This document shows, in pieces, positions 1 through 11,775 of a stretch of DNA of 64,000 nucleotides (the stretch's first letter is position 1; each line of letters opens with the position of its first letter). Origin of the DNA: Crossaster papposus (lineage: Eukaryota; Echinodermata; Asteroidea; Velatida; Solasteridae); NCBI GenBank assembly GCA_037893245.1, contig JBAIAA010000120.1:62001-126000 (forward strand), written 5' to 3'. Below the pieces are notes generated by a model that saw only the letters and a program-made list of their open reading frames with translations, ran no database searches and was not told the origin of the DNA. The translations under genes were made by a program, and so were the position numbers.

Positions 1-1384
1 TATATACCATATTTTGTTGCTGAAATATAATTTGTAGTGATTTGGGCAGGGGTCAATGACCTTTGACCTCTAATAAAAAAAGTTCCCCAACCCCCATCCC
101 TCCTTCCTTTTTTTTGGTAGTTGTCCATACCCATACCCACCAAAATCAGTTGAAATTAGCTTCTTTTAAAAATTTTCACAGATGAACCTTAAGTTAGGGA
201 TACTATGTGTCGGCCGTGATATTAGATTCGGTTTATGAATGCCAAGTGTATTTTGCTTAACTATACAGGTATTCTAAAACCAGCTCTATTTTGATAATCA
301 AATAGTGCTGATTTGGCAATGGGCAGGGTACAAAAACAAATGTGTAAACGACTGGAGTGCAAACTATACGGTGTGCTACGCAAATTGAAGTGTTGCGCAT
401 GTATACAAATTACAAGGGAGGTTATTAAACCTGTAGTTTCCGTAATCAAAAACCGTCGAGTGTTGTTTGGATAAACAAAAAAGTGTCCTCTTGTTTGGTC
501 AAGCAGCTAGATGACGCGCGGTTAATTTACAGATCTCTTGGGGAAAAAACATGGGCAGATATTGCCTTGGCTGTTTCTTTGGAATTAAGATGCAGGTCTT
601 GAAAGCCATTTTTGTTTTTCCTTCGCGCGCGGACGTATACGTGTGCTGCGCGTTTGGCATTTACGTGATGATCCTGATATGAACCTGTATGCTTTCACGA
701 AACCGTGGATATTAAAAGGGTCTCTTAATATTTAGCTACGGAGTGGATGTAAGCTGGTGTGGGATGCATGCAACGCTCTGGGGATGTATAAGTTAATGGA
801 ATAAGAGGATTAATAAGGGTCGCGTGTGGGGATATGATTTTTTTTTTTAAATTGGCGCAAAGGCACCGAGTCGGCCGAAGGTAAAACTGAAGAGCGTAGG
901 CCTACGTGCGTTTGTTCCCGACTTCATTTCCTGCTGTGAGATTGAAATGGGATTTTGTTTTAGGCTGGTCATGTTTGTATCGCGGGAAGCCACTTAAAAT
1001 TAATGGAGAAAAAAAACCAAGGTATGAAGTCCTGTGAAGATGATAGAACTATCGCGTTGTTGCATCCAACTTGCATGCCTGTTGTGTAGCGATCCTTCTT
1101 GGCGCGTTTTTTGTGCAAACGGCAATAATTGGTATTTTGTTTGCGCCGTTCAAAATATTGGCCTCAACAGCAAACAAAATCATTTTTTTTTGACGGTCAT
1201 ATTAATAATGGCCTTTATGGGCCTCCTGCTTGGGGGGGGGGTTCGTTGGTAACAAATGAGGGGAATATGTGACCTGTCACAACAAAATAAGGGGTAAAGT
1301 CGCACGATGTGATTCGGAGATATGGTCATCCAAAGTCAAAATATGAAGGGGTGGTCAATTTTGAGATTTTGCTTGTGGTGATTT
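1..1384. other. Non-coding stretch, nothing recognised
   Basis: AT-rich sequence with short homopolymers. The open frames are short and show no family motif or splice-site context. I see no exon, RNA gene or clear repeat here. It could hold the missing TM7 exon of the minus-strand GPCR at 4.4 kb, but I found no TM7-like peptide. Confidence 0.4.
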
Positions 1385-1640
1385 TTGGCAAGGTATGCAC
1401 GTACCCCTGTAGTTGGAAATAGGTTGGCGTCGGTTCTTTACTCGCCTTTCAACGCTGTGACCCGGGTTCTGACCCCGCCTGCGGCCAATAAAGTGGATTG
1501 GGTTTTCAGACCCTGCCTGACTGCGTGGGTTTTCCCCAGGATATTCTTCTGGGGTATTTTCCTCACACCTCTAAAACTGTACCTTCTTCTCATTGTCTTC
1601 TCTCTACAGGTTTCTTCAGGCTTGCGAGCTACAGTGCTTA
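1385..1640 (+). repeat. Retroelement-like 3' tail (SINE/LINE remnant)
   Basis: The phrase running 'gactgcgtgggttttcccc' then 'ctcacacctctaaaactg' is typical of the 3' tails of L2/CR1-type retroelements and their SINEs in deuterostomes. The 123-residue open frame over it has no protein motif and is not called a gene. Assignment is from general familiarity with such tails, so the family is uncertain. Confidence 0.35.
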
Positions 1641-1699
1641 GAGCGCTTTTGAGGGATCCTTGGTTTCATTACCAGAAAGAATTAATAAAAATAAAAAAC

Positions 1700-1815
1700 A
1701 TTTTACTGGATACCAACAATCATTTTTTACTTTCAAATCAGTTAGATATTTCTTAATAATTCAGTAGTATTTGGTTTTTTCATCATCTCTAAAATGGTGT
1801 ATCCTACCTTTAAAG
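1700..1815. mobile_element. MITE-A, 3' fragment
   Basis: It matches the right end of the MITE-A family (full copies at 2884-3278, 49383-49798 and 53300-53687). Shared parts are the 'atttactttcaaat' stretch, 'aagatatttcttaataattc' and the terminal 'ggtgtatcctacctttaaa'. The left half is missing. Confidence 0.6.
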
Positions 1816-2176
1816 CGTTTAGTGTCCACAACCGACGCCTAGATGGACTGTGTTAGGGCAACACGCACCGGCATTGCACTTTGACAATGAGTCCGCTTCT
1901 TTCTTCTTTTTCCTTCCTTTTTTTATTCTGCGCGTCACTTAATAACACTCCGGTTACTTTAGCGACGCCATATACCTCACATACTCGAGATATTGTTGAC
2001 TTGAATGTCATGTTCGCTTGAATGTCACGTTCGTTATTGAATACGACGCGGTTAATATGTAGAGTGGGTTTCAAGCTTGTAGGCGCAAGGAATTGATTTT
2101 TTTTTTATCCTGGGTATTATGTTTGCATGCAGCACAGGAGACCGTGGTTCTAACGTAAAGTTGCGCAAAAATTTGA
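1816..2176. other. Non-coding stretch, nothing recognised
   Basis: Lies between a MITE-A fragment and a MITE-B copy. There is no coding or RNA signal. Confidence 0.4.
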
Positions 2177-2580
2177 TTAAAGGGATCGTATACGTTTGGT
2201 AATTACTTCAAAAATTTAAGGGCAATATTAACTTACTTGGTAAGAAGTACAGCAGCTTTGGATAGTATATTGCATTTTTAGAAACTGTTTACTTCGAAGT
2301 ACTGCGGTTATGAAAAAAGATATCACTTTTTATCCCAAACAAATTGAATCTGAGAAGCGTTATTGCAGTGACGTTTCTCAGATTGTGTATTCCAATGCAG
2401 ATTATTCTTCCTGCGTGGACATAACCGCTCCAAATTTTCGGCAATATCTCAATGAAATTAAATCGCTTCCACCTTTTGAAATGAAATTTGTACAGGTTAG
2501 TTTTATGGTATACATCTATAACTATATAGGATTGAAACAAACAATGGGTTCCAATCACCAAACGTATACGATCCCATTAA
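2177..2580. mobile_element. MITE-B copy 1 (TTAA-flanked)
   Basis: About 400-bp element bounded by TTAA, with inverted ends 'agggatcgtatacgtttgg' and its complement 'ccaaacgtatacgatccc'. Further copies lie at 11237-11632 and 54309-54687. There is no transposase, so it is non-autonomous. A TTAA boundary on both sides suggests piggyBac-type mobilisation. Confidence 0.8.
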
Positions 2581-2741
2581 CTAAAGTATGATTGATTTAT
2601 TTATAGATAGCCCGATATTGAATGCTCGGCGGGCGGTCGAGGATAGTACATGTCACCTTATGCGTATATAGAGCTCATCTTTTATTTCCAGCACTACAAA
2701 GACATTGTCTCCACAAGGTGAAACCGGGAAACCGGGAAACC

Positions 2742-2818
2742 GCCAAGATAGCTCAGTTGGTAGAGCGCCGGTCCGGTATTCCGGAGGTCGCAGGTTCAAG
2801 TCCCGCCTTGTCGATTTC
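2742..2818 (+). repeat. tRNA-derived SINE head
   Basis: Contains A-box-like 'tagctcagttggtagagcg' and B-box-like 'ggttcaagtcccgcc' at tRNA spacing. The 5' and 3' acceptor arms do not pair and the T stem has a mismatch, so this is a tRNA-derived SINE or pseudo-tRNA rather than a functional tRNA gene. A related inverted copy lies at 11640-11715. Confidence 0.6.
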
Positions 2819-2883
2819 TTTGTTCACTTTGATATTTATGCTAATTTACCTATGGCCAGATTGCCTTGTGGTTTTCGTGCGCA

Positions 2884-3278
2884 TTAAAGGCTGGATATAC
2901 CATTGGTAATTGCTCGAATTGTCATGAATGGGAGGATTTGGGGGGGGGGGGTTGTATTTCAGTATAGTAAATATCGGTTAACTGACCTGTTCGAAGTTTT
3001 ACAATCATGTATGGCGAGAAAATCACGAAAAACAGCGTTTTTTTCAACCGGCGTCAAGCAGTTATTCTTATGTTATTATTGTTTTTCCGCGATCGCCGTC
3101 CGGCGATCGCGAATTTTGTTTTTTTAAATTCTATTTTTCAGGATAATTACAGGATGTCTAGCGCGATCATTTTGCTGGATGCCTAGAATCATTATTTACT
3201 TTCAAATAAGTAAGACATTTCTTATCAATTAGGCAGTCAATATTTTCGATATCTGCAAATGGTGTATCTACCTTTAAA
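2884..3278. mobile_element. MITE-A copy (TTAA-flanked, about 395 bp)
   Basis: Starts TTAA then 'aggctggatataccattgg' and ends 'ggtgtatctacct' then TTAA. The inside holds a hairpin 'cgatcgccgtccggcgatcg' and the family phrase 'caaccggcgtcaagcagtt'. It has no coding capacity. At least eight related copies or fragments occur in the window. Confidence 0.8.
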
Positions 3279-3420
3279 GGGAGAAATGAATAGTATTACC
3301 CAGCATGAAACTATCCTTGAAAATTTACATATACAGGGTTTCTCTGTAAAGTGTTGGCGATGACATTATATAAGACGTAAAGGCAGATGGTGATTTAATT
3401 CACATGCTGTGTTTGAGTAA

Positions 3421-3885
3421 GGAGGTGTTTTTTATTCAATCTGAAGCTTGGGGTGGCCCAAACAAAAACAGACGAGCATTCTTCCACTACCTTGGGGCCA
3501 AGCCGACATTACACCAATGGACGGAGAATCTTTCTAGAAGAACAGTTATACCAAGATATCCCTATCTGAGCCAGTAGTTTTAGCTGCAGACCCTGTTTTG
3601 TGAAGCACAGTCAGGGTTCATTTCGCACTAAAACAAAACCGCACATGTTACAGTTTAGTTATTTCTTGGTGCGAAAGGACCACTGATTTCACTTTGACAA
3701 AATAGGGTCTGGAACTAAAACTACTAATTCGAGATATCTTTGTCAATTTTTTTCTTATAGAAAGATTCTCCATAAATTGGTATCATAGTTTTGGCCCCAG
3801 TGTAGTGAAAGTATGCTTCTCCGTTGAGATATTCTTGTCCGGATATTTTTAATATATATTTTTTTTTGTGGGGGGGACACCTCGT
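3421..3885. mobile_element. Foldback (MITE-like) element
   Basis: Long imperfect inverted arms: 'ttcttccactaccttggggcc' to 'ggagaatctttct' (about 3478-3538) is matched in reverse complement by 'agaaagattctcc' to 'ggccccagtgtagtgaaag' (about 3760-3812). The outer ends share 'gaggtgt'. No target duplication or protein was found. The superfamily is unknown. Confidence 0.55.
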
Positions 3886-4083
3886 ATAGGCTTTTTATTT
3901 TTAGGAGTAAAATGGAAAGGAAGAAAATGAGAACGTGAGGCACTCATTTTCTTAGTCATTCCCAAAACCTGAGAAACCTCTGCATTTGGCATGGTAAGCA
4001 CTTAAAGAGAACAACCAAAACGACGACCCTAAGCCTAGCGGCACTAGTGGAATGGGGCTATCCTAACTCTAACACTTCCACAA

Positions 4084-4208
4084 ACCAAAGCCACACGACA
4101 ATGTCGTAACCAAAGCCATACGACAATGTCGTAACCAAAGCCACACGACTATGTCGTAACCAAAGCCACACAACAATGTACGTTAACCAAAGCTGCAGGA
4201 CAATGCCG
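4084..4208. repeat. 25-bp tandem repeat, about 4-5 units
   Basis: The unit 'ccaaagccacacgacaatgt' plus 'cgtaa' is repeated about four and a half times with few changes. Each unit contains the near-palindrome 'acgacaatgtcgt'. It lies just downstream of the GPCR exon, probably in its intron. Confidence 0.8.
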
Positions 4209-4401
4209 TTTTTGTGCCGTTCTATTTGGTATATACGATCCTACAAGGTTTCTAGTTCAGTGAACATGTCGAGCAAATGTAACTGTGAACTTTATTTATT
4301 TTCTGTAGTGTGAATAGTTTACGCATAAAATCACAGGTGATCGAACTGACCACAAGGCAACACCAAAATGACAACTTTCACTAGATCCGAATTATACTTA
4401 C

Positions 4402-5481
4402 ATAGAACGGCAACCAGGACAGCGTGAAGACCATGGAGAAGACTAGGATCATGATACCGAACCTCATCTCGACCCGTCCCTCGTCGGGCTGCTTTGGGAA
4501 CGACGAGGTCCTCTCGCGTGAGGTGCTCATTGAGCGTGAGGTTCGCGCCCCGTTCCTCAAATCCACCGTGCTGGTGTTGTTCCTGGCTTCGTGGTCGGTT
4601 GTTCCGTGCGAGTTTTCCCTGGCGTGCGTGTGAGGGATGAGGTTCTTATTCCCGGGGTTGGTTCCCGGTGTGGTTCGTGAGGTTCCGCATCCGAGATGGA
4701 CCTCACCGTCTGCAGTGTGTGGCGCTCTCGACAACTCCGAGTCCACCACCACCACGAGTCGCCGCCTCAGCTTCAAGATTTGCCTGAGCACCACCGCGTT
4801 GGCGGCGTAAGTGACGACGAGGACTCCCAACCCCAGCGTGAAGAACATGAGGTTGTAGCTGAAGTCAAAGACAGTGGCGTGTGCTCTGAGGTCTCCGGGA
4901 GCCAGGCAGTGATACTCGCCACCGACGTAAACTTTGTAGGCTCCGAAGCCGAAGACGGGCAGCATGACCAGGGTTGCCGACGCCAGAATGGACAGGGCCA
5001 GCATGAGGTACGTCTTGGCGCGCGTGGCATGCGCGTGGTAGAAGAACGGCGCGCCCAGGGCCAGGCACCTGTCGAAGCTCATCAACATGTTGATCAGTCC
5101 CGAGGCCCAGGAGAAAACTAGGTTGCTGGCGAGGTCCAGGTCGCACTGAATCACGGTCTTCTGGTAGATGAACAAGCAGCAGCCTCGGACTATGAAGAAA
5201 ATCACGGCGCTGGTGTCTGTTGCTAGCAAGGCTCGCACTAGGAACCCTGGGATGGTGAGTTTGTGATGTCGGTTCTCCTTGGCGCACTTTACAGTAATAA
5301 AGACCGCAAGGCCGTTGGCTAGGAGTCCTATACTGAGCGTAATGATCATCGCGGGTACAAAGATGTTCTGCATTTGCGGCGTCAGGTCGAACTCTCTGGG
5401 GATGTATATCTCGGTCGGGCTGGGTTGATACAGCATCGATGTAGTGAGGTTCGAACGGGTAGACCCCGTGTCGTCGCCCAT
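4402..5481 (-). CDS. Prostanoid-receptor-like class A GPCR, first coding exon (partial)
   Basis: The exon encodes 360 residues from an ATG with G at -3 and +4. The frame is open 29 codons further upstream, but the MGDD start fits best. It shows an N-terminal glycosylation site (NLT), TM1 near 38-64 with LANGLA where most class A receptors have GN, a TM3/second-loop cysteine pair, a DRC in place of DRY, a long Ser/Thr-rich third loop and TM6 ending SWLPFY. A perfect donor (GTAAGT, complement of 4396-4401) follows that Tyr in phase 0, so the downstream open codons are intronic. Vertebrate prostanoid receptor genes have an intron at the end of TM6, and the DRCLALGAPFFY segment resembles their ERCLA motif. 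The TM7 exon was not found. Prostanoid ligand specificity is inference; class A GPCR is firm. Confidence 0.72.
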
Positions 5482-5568
5482 GACGCCCCGCCAACGCACG
5501 GCGAGGCTCGGCACTCGGATCACTAGACCACTTCGATAGAATAGCACCGGAGTTGACCGATCAGGCAC

Positions 5569-7440
5569 GAGTCTCCTCTACCGACAATATTTACCTTCTT
5601 ACGGTAGGCCACACCGCTCGCTCACGTCACGGTCCTCACAACAACTCGCAATCGCGGAATGATAGATAGCTCCGGGAAAAGCTCCAGTTGTCAGCCGCTG
5701 CAATGGTTGCCATTTTTTTTATTGATTCTGTGTGAATGATTAACAATATTTATATCAAATTCGCAGTCGGCGATAATAGTAACAACACCGTTTTAAAGAT
5801 GCATTTAAGATTATAAGGACATTTGTTCCGAAAACAGAATGTTTGCGAGCCACACTTTTGTTTTGCAGATCCTGGGTCCTAAAGCGGACGGACGATAATA
5901 AAAGGGATTTCATCGATTCAATGTTTTCATTATATATACAGGTGTATCCTGTACTCACTTTCCAAAACAAAAAAAGGAACAACAAATATAAATGACCACA
6001 CAGAACTAACCTGACGTTTGCGTGTTCGTGGAAATGTGTCTTCGTTTGTGTAGCCTCGCTGCTGTTATTAGTCTTGCTGCAGGACGGTCGTTACATCACC
6101 CCTCAGTAATATGCCGTACGTCTCCGTGTAATCCGAACTCGCGTCACATCCCACGTCACGATTCAAGACTAGCACCGAAGCCGAAAGGGAACAATAATAT
6201 TGCTGCGTCGATTCCTCGATCGTCGGGATATTATTTGAGGCTTTCAAATTGTCCGTAACGGTGGATGGTTTACGGAAACAAAGCAATCGTGCCTCTTGAT
6301 GTTTTTCTTCAATTTCCTCTCTCTTTTTTTACCCAGCTACGCTCATTTTACCGCGGCCTACATTGCCACGCAGCCGTAGCAGCCAGTAAGCCAACTCGTT
6401 CTGAAACTCGCCTAAGATTTAACGCCTATAGTTTCCGATCACCGAACGCGCATAAAGTGCACACCGCAATCATTCAGCCAATGAAAGGTAAGTGCCGGTG
6501 TCTTAATGGAATAAGCTATTTGCGCGTGATCCCGAGGTAAATTTAAATAACATCTGGTACACTGACTTGCTCACACCGCTTGGCACCGTTGATATTTTAA
6601 ATTCCCCAGACCAAAGACATAGTACTGTTGCTATATCATGTGATTCGGGGCAAGCCTTACGCTAGCAACCCCCAGCTCCGGAATGGTCTGGTGTCTTTGT
6701 GCCATTCTCACCCATTGTGAACAATGTATTGGTGCTGAACGTCGGTTACGTAACTATGCAAGAGCTTGCCCGAATCATTGGGACTCATGTTATAAGCAGA
6801 CGTTCTCTTCTACCTTATAATGTGTTCTAATTATCACACCTGACTTGTCAGTGTCCTAAAATCATCTTCTCGTATTATGTTATAATTATGCTAATCTATA
6901 GCCTTGGAATAGGTCATCTTTGTTCAATTTCTATGCCTTGTATTGCTATTCTTCCTATCGGGTCTTCTGGCCGTCGTGGTCTCTTGTTCTTTTTAATCCG
7001 TCAATTCGCCTCGCTCACCCTTTCTTTTATCAACTCGTGGTCTCGGCTAAAGTTTCATAACCCCTTTAAGACGTAGACTGGCTGGCGGTGGCACTTGGAA
7101 CTAATCTTAATGGTGGGACTGATGAGTAGTGTTTCTGCCAATGGACACAATTTCCCCCCCCCCAAAAAAATACATACAGTAGTTTTAGATTTTGCCAATG
7201 ATACCATGAAAATTGTATTGGGCCTGGCAAGATTATGTTCCATCGGGTCTGTTTTAGTTTTACGTGTATTTAATCAATAGAATGGATCCAAGGGCAAAAA
7301 AACTGCCCCTACAAAGTGGGTCCAAAAATTAACGGTGTTGGGTTTCGGGGATGCTGAAGAACTCCGGGGGAAATGAAATGTAGATGCTCTGTTTTGTGAT
7401 CTAATGTAATTTCTGACCACTTAAACAAATGTTTAATGGT
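5569..7440. other. Intergenic, 5' flank of the GPCR; no gene seen
   Basis: Open frames are short and lack family motifs. A short inverted pair 'tgattcggggcaagc' (about 6641) and 'gcttgcccgaatca' (about 6768) could form a hairpin. The GPCR promoter or a non-coding first exon may lie here but cannot be placed. Confidence 0.4.
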
Positions 7441-8330
7441 TTACGGAGTATAGCTGGCTTTTGGGGGAGGGGGGGGGGGGTGGGGTGGGGGTGGCCACCG
7501 TTGGCCCCTGGATCCTCCCTTGCTTTTTGAAATGAAAACTTGAACGGCGAAGCCGATCTGCCAATATTTTAAACAGGACTTGAATATATTAAACAATGGA
7601 GGTATAGGAAACACAGACAAACGCAAATATAATTTATAACCTACTACAACAGGTTCAATTTTGCAGTGCAGCTAGTGAACCCTATAGTGTCATGTTTTCT
7701 TTATTTCTTTATTTGTTTGTTTTATTAGTTTTTTATGTATCCTGTAGTTCTTTTCGTTGTATCTGATTGTATTTACTTTTTATTGTATGTGTACATTTGC
7801 CTGAATAAAGTGTAATTATTATCAATTAGGATCAGATTCAACGCGCAAAGATAGCGCCCCCCCCCCCCCCCCCCCCCCCACGGCTTTCGTTAAACCCATA
7901 CGAATGAAAATGTCTATCCAAGGTAAACCCAGCAAGATATGGGACCGAGCGACTCCCCCCTAGTCCCCCCATATATATACACTCCCTACACTATTGTTAA
8001 CTAACGCACCCCCCCCCCTTAAAAACCTCAAGAGAAACCGCAACTCCATAATCGCAATGATCGCCACAAAGGAGGGTGGGTTCTTCTTGTTCATTATAAT
8101 TGCTTCTTTTGATCCAATGTCCTTTCTTGCAGCATTGCATTTTAATTCCCTGCTGAATCCAACGGGCGCGATGCAAGCCATATAATTGAACAAAGATGGC
8201 AATTTCCACGGCTAGATGAGCATGTTCGCTACAGTACCCTGTACATAACCATAACAAACCGCAGAAAAAAAACCTTCCTTTAATTTAAATAAATTAATTC
8301 AGGCTGAATATGTAACATTATCTTGGTTCA
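7441..8330. other. Non-coding with G- and C-runs
   Basis: Contains a G-run near 7466-7495 and a C-run near 7856-7879, plus 'aataaa' near 7804. No exon is recognised. The homopolymers are likely length-variable and error-prone. Confidence 0.4.
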
Positions 8331-8339
8331 ACTATAACG

Positions 8340-8620
8340 CAGGCCTATAACTGTTTATAGATCGCAAAAGTAGAAAGAAAAAACCAAACCCCTTACCGAT
8401 AACTGTTTAAAGATCGCAAAAGTAGAAAGAAAAAAACAAACCCTTTACCGATAACTGTTTAAAGATCGCAAAAGTAGAAAGAAAAAGACAAACCCTTTAC
8501 CGATAACCGTTATAGATCACAATAAAGAAAAAGGAAAAACTAAACCCTTTACCGTTTACCGTTTATAGATCTGTATTAAAAAAAAAAATTACCGTTTACC
8601 GTTTATAGATCTGAAATAGG
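8340..8620. repeat. About 57-bp tandem repeat, 4-5 units
   Basis: Units carry 'aactgtttaaagatcgcaaa', then 'agtagaaagaaa' and 'aaaccctttaccgat'. The first three are nearly identical. The last ones decay to 'ttaccgtttatagatctg'. No coding signal. Confidence 0.75.
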
Positions 8621-9171
8621 ACAAAAGGAAAACGTATCGAGTGTTCCTAGCTGTTTGAAATGTGTTTACTGGAACAAGTATGGTGGCCCTGAAAGGACAT
8701 CACATTCCAGATTTGTGCACAAATAATTGCTATGTCGCAAAATTATTTTATTGCACATTCAATTTTCTGCACAGATTTCTTGCCGGCAAACTAGGTGTCC
8801 AATGATTATCATGGTTGTACACTTCGTATGTACATTGTGTTTGATTAGAGTTTGAATTTTGACATGTCCTATATGCCACCACACAAAATCCCTTGATTTT
8901 TAATGAGAATACTCCGTAAATATGAAAATATATTCAACTAAAATTTACCATCACCAGGGAGACAAATGTCCAATCGCACATGTTAATGTCATGGTTTTAA
9001 TTTGCAGAAATCAGCTATAATAAGACGTTTTGAGTTTAGTATTGAGATTTGATATTGTTTTGGTTTACCAAGAATGTTTACCGCCATGCGCTAGTGACTC
9101 CACAAACCGATCACCAGTGAACCATTGGTTCTTGATCGAACTTGCTCAATGTTTGTCATTATTTTCCACAG

Positions 9172-10388
9172 GTCAACTCCATAGCCTTTCACCTGAAGCA
9201 TGGCACCCTGGCCACGGCCGGTTCCATAGGCAACTTCAGCTTCTGAGACAAAGACGCTCGGACCAAACACAATTAAGACGTCTGACGAGATGGAGAACCC
9301 AATCTCTGCCACCTATGACGCCAAGGGCAATATATTTGCCTACGCAAACAGCTATGATTGGTCAAAGGTCAGTATACAACTATTGACTTTCAGTAATCGA
9401 CTATTGACTGTCAATATCCAACTATTGACTGTCAGTAATCAACTATTGATTGTCAGTATCCAACTATTGACTGACAGTAATCAACTATTGACTGTCGGTA
9501 TTCAACTATTGACTGTCAGTAATCAACTATTGACTGTCAGTAATCAACTATTGACTGCAAGTATTTAACTATTGACTGTCAGTGTTCAACTATTGACTGT
9601 CAGTATCTAACTATTGACTGCCAGTATCTAACTATTGACTGCCAGTATTCAACTATTGACTGTCAGTGTTCAACTATTGACTGCCAGTATCTAACTATTG
9701 ACTGTCAGTATTCAACTATTGACTGTCAGTGTTCAACTATTGACTGCCAGTATCTAACTATTGACTGCAAGTATTTAACTATTGACTGTCAGTGTTCAAC
9801 TATTGACTGCCAGTATCTAACTATTGACTGTCAGTAATCAACTATTGACTGTCAGTGTTCAACTATTGACTGCCAGTATCTAACTATTGACTGTCAGTAA
9901 TCAACTATTGACTGCCAGTATTCAACTATTGACTGCCAGTATCTAACTATTGACTGCAAGTATTTAACTATTGATTATCAGTACCTGACTGACTGACAGT
10001 ATCCACTATCCACTTTCAATATTGACTACCAGTCTTGAACTATTGACTACCAGTATCCACTATTGACTGTCAGTATTCAACTATGGAAGTCCTCATTGAT
10101 AGATTGATAGAAAAATAATAAATTAAAACAGTTCCTGTCATAAATCTGGGTTAAAATTTCCCATTTTTGACGGTCTACAACTCTGCTGAAAATGAGTTCG
10201 CAAGTATTGTAGTTTGCACACAGAAGAAAAACTTGGGGAAAAAAACCCAAAATTGTTATTTTATTATTATTATTTTTGTTGTTCTCTTTTGTCAGGGTCA
10301 CGAGATCTACATTCCGCAAAAGAAGAATCACGTCTTCCTCAGAGCAACTGCGATGGGGGAACTTCGGCCCAGAAACAGGAAGAGATGA
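9172..10388 (+). pseudogene. Partial RAE1 duplicate: last two exons only
   Basis: Copy of RAE1 exons 9 and 10. The exon-9 copy (9172-9367) keeps the AG acceptor and GTCAGT donor but is 196 bp instead of 195. It has TGA at 9244-9246 in place of the Trp of [11 protein letters not shown], and frame changes follow. The exon-10 copy (10296-10388) is still fully open, with the same length as the parent and the same PQKKN and RPRNRKR motifs. Between them lies the same 21-bp minisatellite as in the parental intron. No copies of exons 1-8 were found. Homology continues at least 250 bp past the stop, so this is a DNA-level segmental duplication, not a retrocopy. It lies in inverted orientation to the intact gene. 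Confidence 0.88.
9369..10085 (+). repeat. 21-bp minisatellite in the RAE1-copy intron
   Basis: About 34 units of 'caactattgactgtcagtat' type (21 bp) start right at the exon-9-copy donor. Unlike the large parental array, many units carry 'agtaatcaac' or 'agtgttcaac', so the two arrays diverged and expanded separately. Confidence 0.9.
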
Positions 10389-11236
10389 ATGTCCAAGCCT
10401 GACATCATCACAGCCCTTTGGTAACCATGACTGCAAAGATGATGCGTCGCCGTGGTTGCCAGTAATCGCCCGAAAACCACTACCGGCATTGGACATTCAT
10501 GACCTCGTCTGAACGGCCGCGAATCGCTTTTACAAGGTTACTACGGGTCCCGTTTGAGGAATTTGCCCCGCTGGTTAAACGTTTGAGGAAAACATTCTTT
10601 TATTTGTTTGAATGGAGCCTAAGAATTAGGACGTCATTGTTTGATTCTCTGTTTAATTTTACTGAAGATGTTTTTATGAATTTCATCCCCGAAGTACGTT
10701 ACTCACACATACTCACGAACGTTCGTAAACACCTTCCACCGTGGACCCCCCCTACTGGGCTCTCTTTTGTTTGTACTTTAAAGTTTGTGTGTCCGTGCTT
10801 TTAGAGGGTTGCACCCTGAAAAATTGAGTACAAATTGAGTACATTTTTGTTTAGCATTGTATTTGTTATGAGCTTTCGAATGAAATATCCCACGAAAAAA
10901 ATGACCATCGGCGAGTATGAATTAATTAAATTCATTGGCGCAGTGATAACAATGAATAAGGATGAAACTGCTTTCAAACTGCTTACTGGTTGGAATGCCC
11001 TGAAATATACAAATCAAATAAGTTAACAGGGTCTAATATTATTTCGATCTTAACAAGATCTTCTTAAACAATGTGTAAAAGCGAAAAATCTAATTTGTTC
11101 AATGGAAGTACATGGGCTTCCTTCGAAATTGTTTCAGAAAAGAAAATAACAGAGAAAAAAAGCACGGATATTAAACCCAACTTTAACTTTTTGGAAGGCC
11201 TCCTATATATTTTTCACACAAATCACAGTCGTGGAC

Positions 11237-11632
11237 TTAAAGGGATCGTATACGTTTGGTAATTACTCCAAAAACTAATGGCAATAAAAACTTATTTGGT
11301 AAGAAGTACAGCAGATTTGGATAGTATAATGCATTTTTAGAAACTGTTCACTTCGAAGTACTGCGGTTATGAAAAAAAGATATCACTTTTTATCCCCACA
11401 AATTTGAACCTGAGAAGCGTGACTGCAGTGACGTTTCTCAGACTGTGTATTCCAATGCAGATTATTCTTCGTGCGTGGACATAACCGCTCCAGATTTTTG
11501 GCAATATCTCGAAATCGCTACCACCTTTTGAAATGAAATGTTTACAGGTTAGTTTTATGGTATATAACTATAACTATATAGGATTGAAAAAAACAGTGGG
11601 TTCCAATTACCAAACGTGTACGACCCCTTTAA
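11237..11632. mobile_element. MITE-B copy 2 (TTAA-flanked)
   Basis: Same ends and length as 2177-2580: TTAA, 'agggatcgtatacgtttgg', then at the right 'ccaaacgtgtacgacccct' and TTAA. It interrupts the left arm of the RAE1 inverted duplication, so it inserted after the duplication or was lost from the other arm. Confidence 0.8.
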
Positions 11633-11639
11633 TGTCAAT

Positions 11640-11715
11640 TATCGTCAAGGCGGGACTCGAACCTGCGACCTCCGGAATACAATTCTGGCGCTCTACCGAC
11701 TGAGCTATAGTCAGT
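11640..11715 (-). repeat. tRNA-derived SINE head, inverted
   Basis: The minus strand reads an A box 'tagctcagtcggtagagcg' and a B box 'ggttcgagtcccgcc' at tRNA spacing. The acceptor arms do not pair. Same family as 2742-2818. Confidence 0.55.
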
Positions 11716-11775
11716 TTTCCTTGTGGTTTGTTTTTGTAAATGACTTGTTCTTACACGTGCCAAAGCTTGAACGTT

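Noticed and set aside
1034-1252. 72-codon plus-strand frame
   Set aside because: No motif, no splice or promoter context, and it runs through a G homopolymer.
2742-2818. Functional tRNA gene
   Set aside because: A and B boxes are present but the acceptor arms do not pair and the T stem has a mismatch. Related copies are dispersed, so it is a SINE. The same holds for 11640, 35700, 38060, 39290 and 51870.
4696-5121. Plus-strand 141-codon frame and minus-strand 209-codon frame over the GPCR
   Set aside because: They lie in other frames of a clear seven-TM coding exon and show no family motif.
9030-9386. Independent 118-codon gene on the plus strand
   Set aside because: It overlaps the RAE1 exon-9 copy in a different frame and shares its splice sites. 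It is a shadow of the pseudogene exon.
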